A stretch of 61,544 nucleotides of DNA from Deltaproteobacteria bacterium Ga0077550 (GCA_001464385.1 LNFB01000289.1:1-61544), one strand, 5' to 3'; positions 41,918-52,218 are shown, counted from the first letter of the stretch. Notes: generated from the letters alone by a model not told the origin. Numbers and translations are program-made.

Positions 41918-44363
41918 AGGTGCCTCCGTACTGGTACGCGTAGCCGCTGCCGTAGTAGTCCTCGGAGTGGCGGCGCGTGACGCCGTTGAGCACGAGCCCC
42001 TTCGCGACACGGACCCGTGAGAGCGCCATGATCGCGTGGCGGAGGCTGGCCCGCTCGACCACACCCGGCCGCGCGACGATCAGGACGAGGTCGGCGTAGC
42101 GCGAGATGATCGTCGTGTCGGGGACGAAGGCCGGCGGGCTGTCGAGCAGCACGAAGTCGTACTGCGAGGACCACTGCTCGATCGCGGCGGCGAACAGCGG
42201 GCTCATCAGCGAGCTCATGGTGTCGGGCAGACGCGCGCCGGCGGGGATGACATCGAGGTCCCACGCCTCGATGTGCTGGGTCATGCGCCGTGTGAGTTCG
42301 GGGCTCGCGCCGCCGGCGACGAGCTCGGCGTAGCCGGGCGCGCGCGCGACCTTCCACTGGCGATGCTGGACCGGCTTGCGCAAATCGACGTCGACGACGA
42401 GCACGCGCGCGCCGGTCTTGCGGAGGCTGACCGCGAGGTTGGCGATCACCGTGCTCTTGCCCTCGCCGGGCTGGCTCGAGGTCACCTGGATCACGCGGCC
42501 GCGGCCGCGCGCCGGGGACAGCTCGACGCTGACGCACAGGGCGCGGAACGCCTCGGCGGCGGCGCCGTGGGCCTCGCCCCAGACGTTCTCGAGATCGAGG
42601 CGGGCGCGACCGGTCTTGACCGAGCCGAGCTGCGGCACGGTGCCGTAGACCGCCACGGGGAGCTCGCGCTTGATGGCCTCGACGGTGTGGAGCCGACGCT
42701 GCAGCGCGTAGGCCAGCCAGACGGCGCCGAACGCCGCCAGCACGGCCGTCGCAGCGCCGGTGGCGACGAGCCGCGGCCGCTTGGGCGTGGTGATGCGGTG
42801 CGGCAGGCTCGCGGCGTCGACGATGCGCTTGTCGATCGTGGTCGACGCTTCGACGATCTCGGCCTCGCGGTGGCGCTCGAGCAGGAAGCCGTAGAGTTTC
42901 TGGCTGACCTCGACGTCGCGCAGCAGGCGAGCCATCTGCACGTCCTTGGCCGGGTAGCTGGCGAGCGCGGCCGAGAACTCGCCGAGCTGGCGGTCGATCT
43001 CGTGGCGGCGCGCCGACACGTTCTGCCGCGCGGACTTCAACAGGCGCGCGACCTCCTTGCGCTGCAGGGCGAGCTTGCGACCGGCCTCGCGCACCTGGGG
43101 GTGGTCCTCCGCCAGCGTCGCGCCGAGGACCGCCTGCTGGGTCTCGGCCTCGGTCAGGGCGCCGATGCTCGCGCCGAGGATCGGGTCGTCGAAGAAGTTC
43201 GCGGTGAGGTGCGCGCCCTCGCCGGCGCGGTCACGGCTCTTCATCCCGGAGATCACCGAGCCGAGCACCGTCTCCTGCAGCTCGGTCTGGCGCCGCTCGG
43301 CCTCGAGCGCCGCGGCGCTCTCGATGGTCACGCGGGCCTGGGTGTCGAGCTGGACGGCGCCCTCCTTCTCGGCGAAGGCGCGCAGGCGCTCCTCGTCCGC
43401 GCGCAGATCGGTCTCGGCCTGCGAGAGCCGCTGCTCGATGAACGTCGCGGCCTTGGCCGCCCCCTCGGATTGCCAGTCGAGGTTCTGCGCCAGGTAGCGC
43501 TGCATGATGCCGTCGACGACCGCTCGGGCGATGTCGCGGTCGTGGTGCGTGAACGAGATCGACACGAGGTTGGTGGGGTTGAGCTGGTCGCCCATCGCGT
43601 CGACGTTCAGCCCGGGCATCGCCCGCTCGAGCAGCTCGCCGTCGGGGACCAGCTGGATCGCGAGGCGCTCGCCGGGAGCCAAGGGCTGCTCGGCGAGGTC
43701 GAGCGTGAACGCCGAGTGCGAGAGGGCGGTGCCGATCGCGAGCTCGAGCGGCTCGCGCTGCTCGCCATCGACGAGCTCGACGGCGAGCGTCGTGCCGTCG
43801 ATGCCCTCGAGTTCGAGCGACACGGCGGCGAAGCGGTGCGACGCGACCTCGGCGGTGCCGACCGCGGCGCGCAGGCGGAGCAGCGCGTCCGGCGTGGGCG
43901 AGCGCCCGCCCAGACTGATCGAGGCGTCGGTGGTGAGCGCGGCGCCCTCCTTCGGGTCGGCCACCTGCAGGTGCAGATCCTTCAGCACCGCGAGCACGAA
44001 CTCGCGGCGACGGATGATCTCGACCTCGGTCTCGATCTCACCGGAGCCGCCACCGCCGAGCAGATCGAGCATCGGATCGAGGCCGCCCTGCTGGGTCGAG
44101 ACCTGCAGCACGCCGCTCGAGGTGTAGCTGGGCACGGCGAACACCGCGTAGGCCGCCACGGGGGTGACCGCGAGCACCGCGACCACCGAGGCCAGCAGCC
44201 AGTGCTGCCGCAGCTGCATGAGCCAGGCGCCGATCCAGCTCGAGAGGGTCGCCGGGGCGCCCTCCGCGGGGGCCGTCGGATCGGGCCCCTGCGCGGCGTC
44301 GAGATCGTCGACGGGCACGAGGCGGCGCATGGGGCGAATGGAGTCCTGGTCCCGATCACTCAT
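41880..44363 (-). CDS. Wzc-like polysaccharide co-polymerase and tyrosine autokinase
   Basis: 827 residues. N-terminal Wzz domain with first membrane helix (about 57-78, ASVVAVLAVTPVAAYAVFAV); long coiled coil (about 270-480, rich in Arg/Glu/Ala); second helix near residue 535; then a BY-kinase domain with Walker A SSQPGEGKST (about 632), Walker A' VLVVDVDLRKP and Walker B FVLLDSPPA. The C-terminus carries a Tyr cluster, SEDYYGSGYAYQYGG, for autophosphorylation. It is first in the operon and regulates chain length and export. Upstream is a long structured leader. Confidence 0.92.
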   Translation of the reverse strand: MSDRDQDSIRPMRRLVPVDDLDAAQGPDPTAPAEGAPATLSSWIGAWLMQLRQHWLLASVVAVLAVTPVAAYAVFAVPSYTSSGVLQVSTQQGGLDPMLDLLGGGGSGEIETEVEIIRRREFVLAVLKDLHLQVADPKEGAALTTDASISLGGRSPTPDALLRLRAAVGTAEVASHRFAAVSLELEGIDGTTLAVELVDGEQREPLELAIGTALSHSAFTLDLAEQPLAPGERLAIQLVPDGELLERAMPGLNVDAMGDQLNPTNLVSISFTHHDRDIARAVVDGIMQRYLAQNLDWQSEGAAKAATFIEQRLSQAETDLRADEERLRAFAEKEGAVQLDTQARVTIESAAALEAERRQTELQETVLGSVISGMKSRDRAGEGAHLTANFFDDPILGASIGALTEAETQQAVLGATLAEDHPQVREAGRKLALQRKEVARLLKSARQNVSARRHEIDRQLGEFSAALASYPAKDVQMARLLRDVEVSQKLYGFLLERHREAEIVEASTTIDKRIVDAASLPHRITTPKRPRLVATGAATAVLAAFGAVWLAYALQRRLHTVEAIKRELPVAVYGTVPQLGSVKTGRARLDLENVWGEAHGAAAEAFRALCVSVELSPARGRGRVIQVTSSQPGEGKSTVIANLAVSLRKTGARVLVVDVDLRKPVQHRQWKVARAPGYAELVAGGASPELTRRMTQHIEAWDLDVIPAGARLPDTMSSLMSPLFAAAIEQWSSQYDFVLLDSPPAFVPDTTIISRYADLVLIVARPGVVERASLRHAIMALSRVRVAKGLVLNGVTRRHSEDYYGSGYAYQYGGTYGEPDEPRRAAS

Positions 44364-44460
44364 GGGGGCGTCATCGCAGGTGCGTGGCCACGATCCGGCG
44401 GCCGAGAGGGGAAAGCGCGCTGCCCATGGGGCTGCGGTCGTTTCCCGTCATACGGTCGGC

Positions 44461-44508
44461 CTCGCGCCGCGGCCAGGTCGCAGGCGGTTTTTCCTGGCCG
44501 GGCGCGAG
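44461..44508. other. 16-bp stem hairpin between typA and the kinase gene
   Basis: Left arm 44461-44477 (ctcgcgcc g cggccagg, one bulged g at 44469) and right arm 44493-44508 (cctggccgggcgcgag) pair completely; loop 15 bases containing five T on the + strand. It lies about 98 bases upstream of the kinase ATG on the leftward transcript. No T-run after either arm, so an attenuator, processing or operator site is likelier than a simple terminator. Confidence 0.55.
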
Positions 44509-44542
44509 GTCCGTCGATGTGATCGTGGCCGCCTTCGGGACG

Positions 44543-44570
44543 GCGCACATGTGCGCGGCGGTTCGCCGCG
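44543..44570. terminator. Adjacent palindrome and hairpin after typA
   Basis: A 14-bp perfect palindrome (gcgcacatgtgcgc, 44543-44556) overlaps a 7-bp stem hairpin cgcggcg-gtt-cgccgcg (44554-44570), eight bases after the typA stop. Candidate typA terminator or anti-sigma-type operator. Confidence 0.4.
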
Positions 44571-44578
44571 GAGGGCCC

Positions 44579-46447
<1,869 letters not shown>

Positions 46448-46671
46448 GGGCGCGGCGGGTCATACAGGCCGCCGCCCGGCGTGGCAAGCCGCGAATCCGG
46501 CGGCGCGAGCGGCAAGCGCGCTCGGGCGGCCACGCGGGGCTTGGGGGGCCTGATCCAGTGCACCCCGGTCCGATCGGGTGCTTCCGCACGCGCGCGGGCG
46601 AAGATCCCCCGCGGCGGGCTGCAGCGCCCCCTCGCACCGCCGCGTCGCGGGCGTGCGAGGCTCGGGTGGCC

Positions 46672-48156
46672 ATGGAACTGCGTGACTACGACGAGCTCGA
46701 CGCGACGGCGATGGCGGCCTTGGTGCGGCGCGGTGAGGTCTCACCCGCCGAGCTTCTGTCCGCGGCACGGCGCCGGATCGAGCAGCGCAACCCGGCGCTC
46801 AACGCCGTCGTGCGCCCGATGTTCGACCAGGCGCGGGCCTCGATCGACGCGGGGCTCCCCGACGGCCCGCTCTGCGGTGTGCCGATGCTGATCAAGGATC
46901 TGATGGCGGACGTCGCGGGGGTCCCGACGACCTCGGGCTCACGGCTGCTCGAGCACTTCACGCCGACGCAGGACGCCGAGATCGTCCGGCGGTGGCGACG
47001 TGCCGGCCTGGTGTTCGTCGGCAAGACCAACACGCCGGAGTTCGGCCTCATCGGGATCACCGAGCCCGCGCTGCACGGGCCGACGCGCAACCCGTGGAAC
47101 CGCGATCACACCCCCGGCGGCTCGAGCGGCGGGTCGGCGTGCGCCGTCGCAGCGCGGATGGTGCCCGTCGCGGGGGCCGGCGACGGCGGCGGATCGATCC
47201 GCATCCCCGCGTCGTGCTGCGGCCTGGTCGGGCTCAAGCCGACCCGCGCGCGCACGCCCAATGGCCCGGGCCGCAGCGAGTCGTGGTCGGGGTTCACGGT
47301 CCAGCACGTCCTGACGCGGACGGTCCGGGACACCGCGCTGCTGCTGGACGTCGCCGCGGGCCCCGAGCCCGGCGCCGCGTCGATGGTGCCGCCGCCCGAG
47401 CGCCCCTTCGTCGACGAGGTCGGCCGCGATCCAGGGCGGCTGCGGATCGCGTTCCACACCGGCACGTTCCTCGCCGAGGGCGACAACCATCCCGACTGTG
47501 TCCGCGCGGTGCGGGACGCCGCGCAGGCCTGCGCCGATCTCGGCCACGACGTCGTCGAGGCCTGCCCGGCGTTCGATCGCGCCGCGGTCATCCGCTCGTG
47601 GATGACGACGGTGGCGGCGAACCTCGCCGCCGAGATCGAGCTCGCCGAGCGCCTCGTCGGGCGGCCTGCGGGCGACGACATCGAGCCACTGACGGCGCTG
47701 ACCGCCATGGTGGGGCGCGCGCTGTCGGCCGGCGACATGGTGGGCCTGCAGTTCGCCGCGGCCGAGGCGTGCGGGCACGTCGGCCGGTTCTTCGTCGACC
47801 ACGACGTGCTGCTGACCTCGACGCTGGGGCGGCCCCCGGCGCGCATCGGCGAGTTCGCCCTGCCGGCGATCCAGCGGGCGCTCATCGCCGTGGTCCGGCG
47901 GTTTCCGACGCGGCTCGGCGCGACGCGGGCCCGCGAGATGATGCTGGTCGATCCGCAGCTCGCCGCGTACCCCAACACGCAGCTCGCCAACGTCACGGGC
48001 CAACCGGGCCTCTCGCTGCCGCTGGCGACCAGCAGCGACGGCTTGCCCCTGGGCCTGCAATTCATGGGTCGCATGGGCGACGAGGCGACGCTGCTGCGCC
48101 TCGCCGCGCAACTCGAGCACGCGCACCCGTGGGCGCACCGCCGACCTACCGTGTGA
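46672..48156 (+). CDS. Amidase signature family protein
   Basis: 494 residues. Amidase signature triad: Lys in LIKDLMADVAG (about residue 75), the cis-Ser in TPGGSSGGSACAVA (about 150-154) and the nucleophile Ser in GAGDGGGSIRIPA (about 174). The body is that of GatA-like and aryl/fatty-acid amidases; no signal peptide, so cytoplasmic. The substrate is unknown; GatA identity is unlikely because no gatB/gatC lie here. ATG 46672 follows a GAGG-like site; a GTG at 46666 is also possible. Confidence 0.9.
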   Translation: MELRDYDELDATAMAALVRRGEVSPAELLSAARRRIEQRNPALNAVVRPMFDQARASIDAGLPDGPLCGVPMLIKDLMADVAGVPTTSGSRLLEHFTPTQDAEIVRRWRRAGLVFVGKTNTPEFGLIGITEPALHGPTRNPWNRDHTPGGSSGGSACAVAARMVPVAGAGDGGGSIRIPASCCGLVGLKPTRARTPNGPGRSESWSGFTVQHVLTRTVRDTALLLDVAAGPEPGAASMVPPPERPFVDEVGRDPGRLRIAFHTGTFLAEGDNHPDCVRAVRDAAQACADLGHDVVEACPAFDRAAVIRSWMTTVAANLAAEIELAERLVGRPAGDDIEPLTALTAMVGRALSAGDMVGLQFAAAEACGHVGRFFVDHDVLLTSTLGRPPARIGEFALPAIQRALIAVVRRFPTRLGATRAREMMLVDPQLAAYPNTQLANVTGQPGLSLPLATSSDGLPLGLQFMGRMGDEATLLRLAAQLEHAHPWAHRRPTV

Positions 48157-48158
48157 CG

Positions 48159-48190
48159 CGACCGGATCGGATCCGACCGGATCGGATCCG
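48159..48190. repeat. Two 15-bp direct repeats between convergent genes
   Basis: cgaccggatcggatc twice head to tail, plus cg. Each unit contains ggatc and gatcc partial palindromes, so the region can fold; it lies between the amidase and esterase gene ends and may act as a bidirectional terminator. Confidence 0.5.
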
Positions 48191-48196
48191 CTGAGA

Positions 48197-49327
48197 TCAG
48201 ATCGCGGTGCAGTAGCTGGGGTAGAAGTCCGGCAGGCCCATGTCGAGCGGCGACTCGCCCGCCAGCCAGAACGGGTGGTTGCGGACGAAGTGCAGCGCCG
48301 TCCTCAGAGGATCGCCGTCGCCCGGCGCCGGCACGCCGTGGCCACCGTCGTGTTCGCAGCGCAGCAGGAAATTCCCCGCGCCCGAGAGCTCGCCGACGAG
48401 GTTGAGCGACGCGGCGTTGAAGTCGATCCCGAGCATGTCGGTCGGCCCACCCCACATGACGAGCGCGGCGTAGGGCCGTGGCGAGACGAACGGCCACCAC
48501 GGCCCGACGATCTCCGTGGGGTGCCCACCCGAGATCGTCAGGTTGCTCGCGAGGTGTTGGCCGCGCACCGTGGCGAGGTACGTCGTCCACAGGCCGCCGG
48601 CCGACACGCCGATGGACGACACGCAGTTGGTGTTGATCGCGTACTGCTGGGCGATGCACGCGTAGAGGTCGTCGAACATCGCGAGGTCGACGCCCGACTG
48701 ACCGATGTCCAGCGGCGTGTCGGGCCACTTCGCCTCGAACATCCCCGAGTCCTGCGGGATGACGAGGATCGCGCGCGCCTCGTCGGCGAGGGCCTGCGCG
48801 TCGACCTCGTTCACGAAGTCCATCGCGTTGCCGGCGATGTGGTACCAGGCGAAGACGAGCGGATACGTCGCGGTGTCGTCGACGCCGCTGGGCACGACGA
48901 GGGCGAACTCGCGGACCAGCCCGCCGGCGGTGAAGCCGGTGTTGTAGCCGGGCACGAACGCCGGGCAGACGCCGCCCGAGTAGGCCGGTGGCCCGGGCGG
49001 GGCCGCGGCGCCCATCGGCGGGGCCTCTCCGCACAACCCCGCGTCGAATGGCACCTCCGCGCCGGTCGTGCCCCCGTCGCCCGGATCGTCGTCGCCGCTG
49101 TCGGCGACGCCTCCCTCGCTGCTGCCGGCGTCGCCGGTGTCGACCTCGCCGTCGGACGCGGCGTCGCCACCCGAGCTCGTCGCGTCGGCGTCCGACGTCG
49201 GCGTCGCGGTGGTCGACGACAGGCTGGACCCGAAGGGTTGACCATCACCCCCGTCGCCGCACGCCGCGAGGACGAGTCCACCGAGCAGCAGGCAGCTCGA
49301 CGACGGCGGGGCGAGTGGGCGAGTCAT
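48197..49327 (-). CDS. Esterase/poly-hydroxyalkanoate-depolymerase-like lipoprotein
   Basis: 376 residues. Signal peptide with lipobox LVLAAC, Cys23. A Ser/Asp/Gly linker to about residue 100 leads to an alpha/beta-hydrolase with oxyanion and nucleophile region IGVSAGGLWTTYLA (GxSxG), acid in the strand ending GGPTDMLGIDF and catalytic His in EHDGGHGVP. It resembles LpqC/polyhydroxybutyrate depolymerase-type esterases, here surface-anchored. ATG 49327; the open frame upstream has no signal peptide. Divergent from the small helical gene with a 310-bp gap. Confidence 0.8.
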   Translation of the reverse strand: MTRPLAPPSSSCLLLGGLVLAACGDGGDGQPFGSSLSSTTATPTSDADATSSGGDAASDGEVDTGDAGSSEGGVADSGDDDPGDGGTTGAEVPFDAGLCGEAPPMGAAAPPGPPAYSGGVCPAFVPGYNTGFTAGGLVREFALVVPSGVDDTATYPLVFAWYHIAGNAMDFVNEVDAQALADEARAILVIPQDSGMFEAKWPDTPLDIGQSGVDLAMFDDLYACIAQQYAINTNCVSSIGVSAGGLWTTYLATVRGQHLASNLTISGGHPTEIVGPWWPFVSPRPYAALVMWGGPTDMLGIDFNAASLNLVGELSGAGNFLLRCEHDGGHGVPAPGDGDPLRTALHFVRNHPFWLAGESPLDMGLPDFYPSYCTAI

Positions 49328-49453
49328 CAGCGATCGAAGTGAGCACGGGCCATGCCACGGGTTCCCGAGCGCCGACAGACGCGTGTTCCGGACCGAACTG
49401 GGGCCACGCTCGTTCGGCACCGCGCCGACGTGCACGCGCGACTGGGCGATCCG

Positions 49454-49472
49454 CGTGGGCATCGTGCCCACG
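49454..49472. other. 8-bp stem, 3-base loop hairpin
   Basis: Perfect cgtgggca-tcg-tgcccacg in the divergent gap. Confidence 0.5.
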
Positions 49473-49496
49473 GACGCGATCGCTGGATCACGCGGG

Positions 49497-49512
49497 GAGA
49501 TCCCGGGATCTC
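49497..49512. promoter_or_regulatory. 16-bp perfect palindrome, candidate operator
   Basis: gagatcccgggatctc, fully self-complementary, in the 310-bp divergent gap. The size suits a dimeric repressor site; no regulator is coded next to it. Confidence 0.4.
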
Positions 49513-49624
49513 TCGCAAGATCGACGCGTTGACCCAAGAAAGGGCGGGTTCGAGCGCACGCAGTGGCGAAACGTCACGTGTTCGCCCTCGTCGTTCGTCG
49601 CCACGACGTCATGCTGAATTACAG

Positions 49625-49633
49625 AAGGCGAGG
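49625..49633 (+). promoter_or_regulatory. Ribosome binding site of the 73-residue gene
   Basis: aaggcgagg, four bases before ATG 49638. It is stronger than most sites in this window and fixes the start of the small helical gene. Confidence 0.6.
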
Positions 49634-49637
49634 CACC

Positions 49638-49859
49638 ATGCGAACGTCGACGAACGAGCAAGAAGCCACTGCCCTACTCCACGCCGCGGAACGCAGTCTC
49701 TTCGATGCGACCTCCCGACTCGAACAGGCGCTTGCCGCGCTCGGGCGCGGTCCCGGGGCGGAGGCCGAGACGCTCCTCGAGCAGGTCCGGCTGTACTCGA
49801 CGCTCATCCAGGCCCGGCTCGACCGCCTCGCGCGGCCGGCCACCTCCAACGCCGCGTGA
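49638..49859 (+). CDS. Small helical protein (73 residues)
   Basis: Starts MRTSTNEQEATALLHAAERS; two amphipathic helices (AERSLFDATSRLEQALAAL and AEAETLLEQVRLYSTLIQAR) joined by a Gly-rich turn, no signal peptide, no Cys. It could form a helical hairpin or dimer. A good ribosome site and a clear downstream terminator show a genuine, well-translated short unit. Family unknown; its place upstream of the PMP-motif lipoprotein and oxygenase could be chance. Confidence 0.7.
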   Translation: MRTSTNEQEATALLHAAERSLFDATSRLEQALAALGRGPGAEAETLLEQVRLYSTLIQARLDRLARPATSNAA

Positions 49860-49865
49860 ACCCCC

Positions 49866-49892
49866 GCCCGCCCGGCCCTGGCGCGGGCGGGC
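49866..49892 (+). terminator. 9-bp all-GC hairpin
   Basis: gcccgcccg / cgggcgggc, 9-base loop, seven bases after the small gene's stop, followed by ttg rather than a T-run. Likely transcription stop. Confidence 0.65.
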
Positions 49893-49929
49893 TTGACCGC
49901 TGCGCGCGTGCCGTGAGGCACTCGTGACC

Positions 49930-50376
49930 ATGCGCCTACGCCCTCGTCCCTCCGCGCTCCCGAAATCGCCTCCCCTGCTCGGCGCCGCGTTGGCGATGGG
50001 CCTCTCGCCGGGCTGCGGCGACGACAGCACCACCTCCGATGACGCCGCCGACACGGTCGCGCCGATGCCAGGCCCCACGTCGGCCGGCAGCGACGACGCG
50101 ACCGTGACCGCGACCGATGCGACCGCGACTGCCAGCGCGACCGAAGGCACTGGCACGACGCAGGCGAGCGACACGCTGCCGCCGATGCCGAACCCGACCG
50201 AGACCGACACCGACACGGGCACGGGCGCCGACGGCAGCAGCACCACGGGTGACGACGGCACGACGACCGCCGCCGACTCGAGCAGCTCCGGCGACGGCAG
50301 CACCACCGCGATCCCGCCGATGCCCCCGCCGCCCGACGACGCTGGCGTGAACGACCCCGACGACGCGCCGCTGTGA
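49930..50376 (+). CDS. Low-complexity lipoprotein with three PMP motifs
   Basis: 148 residues. Signal peptide ends LSPGC (Cys29). The mature part is almost wholly Thr, Ser, Asp, Gly and Ala, with three Pro-Met-Pro islands: APMPGPT (44-50), PPMPNPT (84-90) and IPPMPPPPDD (128-137). The end is Asp-rich (NDPDDAPL). There is no folded domain; it looks like an extended surface or substrate protein. Its stop overlaps the oxygenase GTG (GTGA). A GTG at 49924 would add two residues. Function unknown; a substrate of the coupled oxygenase is a guess. Confidence 0.65.
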   Translation: MRLRPRPSALPKSPPLLGAALAMGLSPGCGDDSTTSDDAADTVAPMPGPTSAGSDDATVTATDATATASATEGTGTTQASDTLPPMPNPTETDTDTGTGADGSSTTGDDGTTTAADSSSSGDGSTTAIPPMPPPPDDAGVNDPDDAPL

Positions 50377-51374
50377 CGGCGCGGGACGACGCGACGCTCG
50401 CCCCCGCGTGGTGCGAGTGGCTCGCGGACAACCTCGCGCACGGCCTCGACGACGACGAGCTCTTCGCCGTCCTCGCACAGCAGGGCGTACCGCGGGCGGT
50501 CGCCGTGGATGCGGCCGCCTCGATCCGTCGCTCGCCAGCGTTCGTGGTCGCGCGCGCGCAGGCCGTCCGCGCGGCTCGTCTGGCCTGCGTGCTGCGCTTG
50601 GTCCGGGCGCGCGCGGCGACGTCTTGCGTCGAGTCCATCGACTCGATCGAGCGCCGCCGCGATCCCGACCCCGACGAGTTCTTCGGCCGCTACTGGGCCG
50701 CGGGCATCCCCTTCGTCGCCACCGATCTCGTCGCGCGCTGGCCCGCGCGCGCCAAGTGGTCCCCGCAGTGGCTGCGCGAGCGCTTCGGCGCGGTCGAGAT
50801 CGAGGCGAGCGTGGGCCGAGAGGCCGACCCCGACTACGACATCCAGTTCGCGGCCCACCGCGAGACGATGACGATGGCCGCGTACGTCGATCGGGTGCTG
50901 GCGGCGGATCGGTCGAACGACTGCTACCTCATCGCGAACAACCACAACCTCGCGCGCCCGGGCCTGCGGCCGCTGTTCGATGACGTCGTGCCGCCGGCAT
51001 ACCTCGACGCCGCGCGCCTGGTCGGGGGCTCGGCGCTGTGGTTCGGGCCCGCGGGCACGACCACGAGCCTGCACCACGACACCTCGAACATCCTCTTGTG
51101 CCAGATCTACGGCACCAAGACCGTGCGGCTGGGCGATCCGTGCGACCCCACGCTGGTCGAGCGAGCCCGCGGCGTCTACTCCGAGATCGATCCGCTCGCC
51201 GAACCCGACGCTGCGCGGCTGCACGTCGTCGAGCTGGGGCCGGGCGACGCGCTGTTCCTGCCGGTCGGTTGGTGGCACCACGTCACCGCGCACGACGTCA
51301 GCATCTCGATCGCGCTGAACGCCTTTGCGCGGCCCAACCGCTTCGACTGGTACACGCCGGGCGCGCTGCGCTAG
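50373..51374 (+). CDS. Cupin_8/JmjC-type Fe(II) oxygenase
   Basis: 333 residues, GTG start overlapping the lipoprotein stop. The N-terminal 90 residues are helical. The oxygenase core runs from about 105: FFGRYWAAGIPFVATDLVAR, then iron ligands in SLHHDTSNILLCQIYGTK (H-x-D, about residues 234-236), CQIYGTKTVRL, and the distal His in LPVGWWHHVTAHDVSIS. Such FIH-like enzymes hydroxylate protein Asp, Asn, Arg or His side chains. Ends TPGALR-stop, a sequence repeated near 52318. No signal peptide, so it probably acts before export. Confidence 0.85.
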   Translation: MTARDDATLAPAWCEWLADNLAHGLDDDELFAVLAQQGVPRAVAVDAAASIRRSPAFVVARAQAVRAARLACVLRLVRARAATSCVESIDSIERRRDPDPDEFFGRYWAAGIPFVATDLVARWPARAKWSPQWLRERFGAVEIEASVGREADPDYDIQFAAHRETMTMAAYVDRVLAADRSNDCYLIANNHNLARPGLRPLFDDVVPPAYLDAARLVGGSALWFGPAGTTTSLHHDTSNILLCQIYGTKTVRLGDPCDPTLVERARGVYSEIDPLAEPDAARLHVVELGPGDALFLPVGWWHHVTAHDVSISIALNAFARPNRFDWYTPGALR

Positions 51375-51430
51375 CGCAGACGCCCCATCCATTGTCGACG
51401 TCGAGCAGGATCGCGTCGTCGTGCGACGTC
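51375..51430. pseudogene. Decayed duplicate of the spermidine-synthase-like gene's 3' part
   Basis: Directly after the oxygenase stop, gcag-ac-gccccatcca and attgtcgacgtcgagcagga match 52339-52353 and 52566-52586 of the spermidine-synthase-like gene, but the intervening 210 or so bases are missing. It is a remnant of a second gene copy. Confidence 0.6.
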
Positions 51431-51442
51431 CTTCGGCGCAGC

Positions 51443-52162
51443 CTACTTGCGCTGCAGCTTTCCGTCGGGCCCGACGATGTGTGACTTGCCGTCCTTGGTC
51501 AGCGTGAGCACGCCCTCGGGCGAGTACACCGGTGCGCCGGCCCGCTCGAACGTGATCGTCTCGCTTGCCCCGGCGAGCGCGAGCACGCTCGTGGACGTCT
51601 TCGCCTCGTCGTACTCGAACTCGATCGCGACCTCGGGCCGCGTGGGATTCCAAGCTACGCCGACCGGATGATCGACCGCATCGATGATGCGATCGACGCC
51701 GGCTCCGACGAGCCACGCGCCGACGTGACACGCGTCGCCACAACCTTCATCGATGAAGACGATGGCCCATGCACGATCGGGAGACCAATGGATGGCACCG
51801 CCGTCGATGACCTCGCCGGCGGCCAACGTCGCGCCGGCCGCCGTCACCCACGCTTCGCCGCGTTGCTCGACCCGCGTCTTGCGGTCATCGCGTTTGAGCC
51901 CGTGCCCCTTTTCGAGCTTCGCCAGCGCGCCGAGTAGATCGGGCTGCGCCGCGACAGGCCCCGCAGGGACCGCAGCTACTGCGGACTTTGGCCCCGTCGG
52001 CGCTGCCGGCTCGACCGCCGCGGTCGCCTTTGCCACCTGCGTGTTGGCCTTCTGCTCGGCTCCGGCCGTGGCTTTCGCCGGACCGCTGGCCGTCGTGGCG
52101 CTGTCGCAGGCCACGGGGGAGGCGAGGACTAGGAACGCGAGACGCAGGGATCGAAGCCGCAT
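51443..52162 (-). CDS. Lipoprotein of unknown function
   Basis: 239 residues. Signal peptide MRLRSLRLAFLVLASPVAC, Cys19. An Ala/Pro/Lys-rich linker to about residue 75 leads to a beta-rich domain with AGGEVIDGGAIHWSPDRAW-like strands (WSPDRAWAIVFIDEGCGDAC) suggesting a propeller-type fold and a Cys pair at about 150/154. No family assigned. It sits, in the opposite direction, between two copies of the oxygenase 3' tail, so it may have arrived by insertion. Confidence 0.7.
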   Translation of the reverse strand: MRLRSLRLAFLVLASPVACDSATTASGPAKATAGAEQKANTQVAKATAAVEPAAPTGPKSAVAAVPAGPVAAQPDLLGALAKLEKGHGLKRDDRKTRVEQRGEAWVTAAGATLAAGEVIDGGAIHWSPDRAWAIVFIDEGCGDACHVGAWLVGAGVDRIIDAVDHPVGVAWNPTRPEVAIEFEYDEAKTSTSVLALAGASETITFERAGAPVYSPEGVLTLTKDGKSHIVGPDGKLQRK

Positions 52163-52218
52163 GGACGCGATTCTACGGGCGTGACCGCGAAAGAACCTCG
52201 CGCATCCGCGTTGCATCC

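Larger units (their letters stand above)
49328..49637. other. Intergenic gap of 310 bp with several inverted repeats
   Basis: Divergent region. I see no coding frame with convincing codon bias. It contains an 8-bp stem with 3-base loop (49454-49472), a 16-bp perfect palindrome (49497-49512) and, near 49563-49603, a larger stem built on gtggcga / tcgccac. It looks like a structured leader or operator region for the small protein at 49638. Confidence 0.5.

Noticed and set aside
46672..48156. GatA subunit of glutamyl-tRNA amidotransferase
   Set aside because: Signature triad fits the whole amidase family; gatB and gatC are not present and the C-terminal part does not show GatA landmarks.
51443..52162. 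Insertion sequence or mobile element between duplicated gene ends
   Set aside because: No transposase, no terminal inverted repeats; the gene between the scars codes a lipoprotein.
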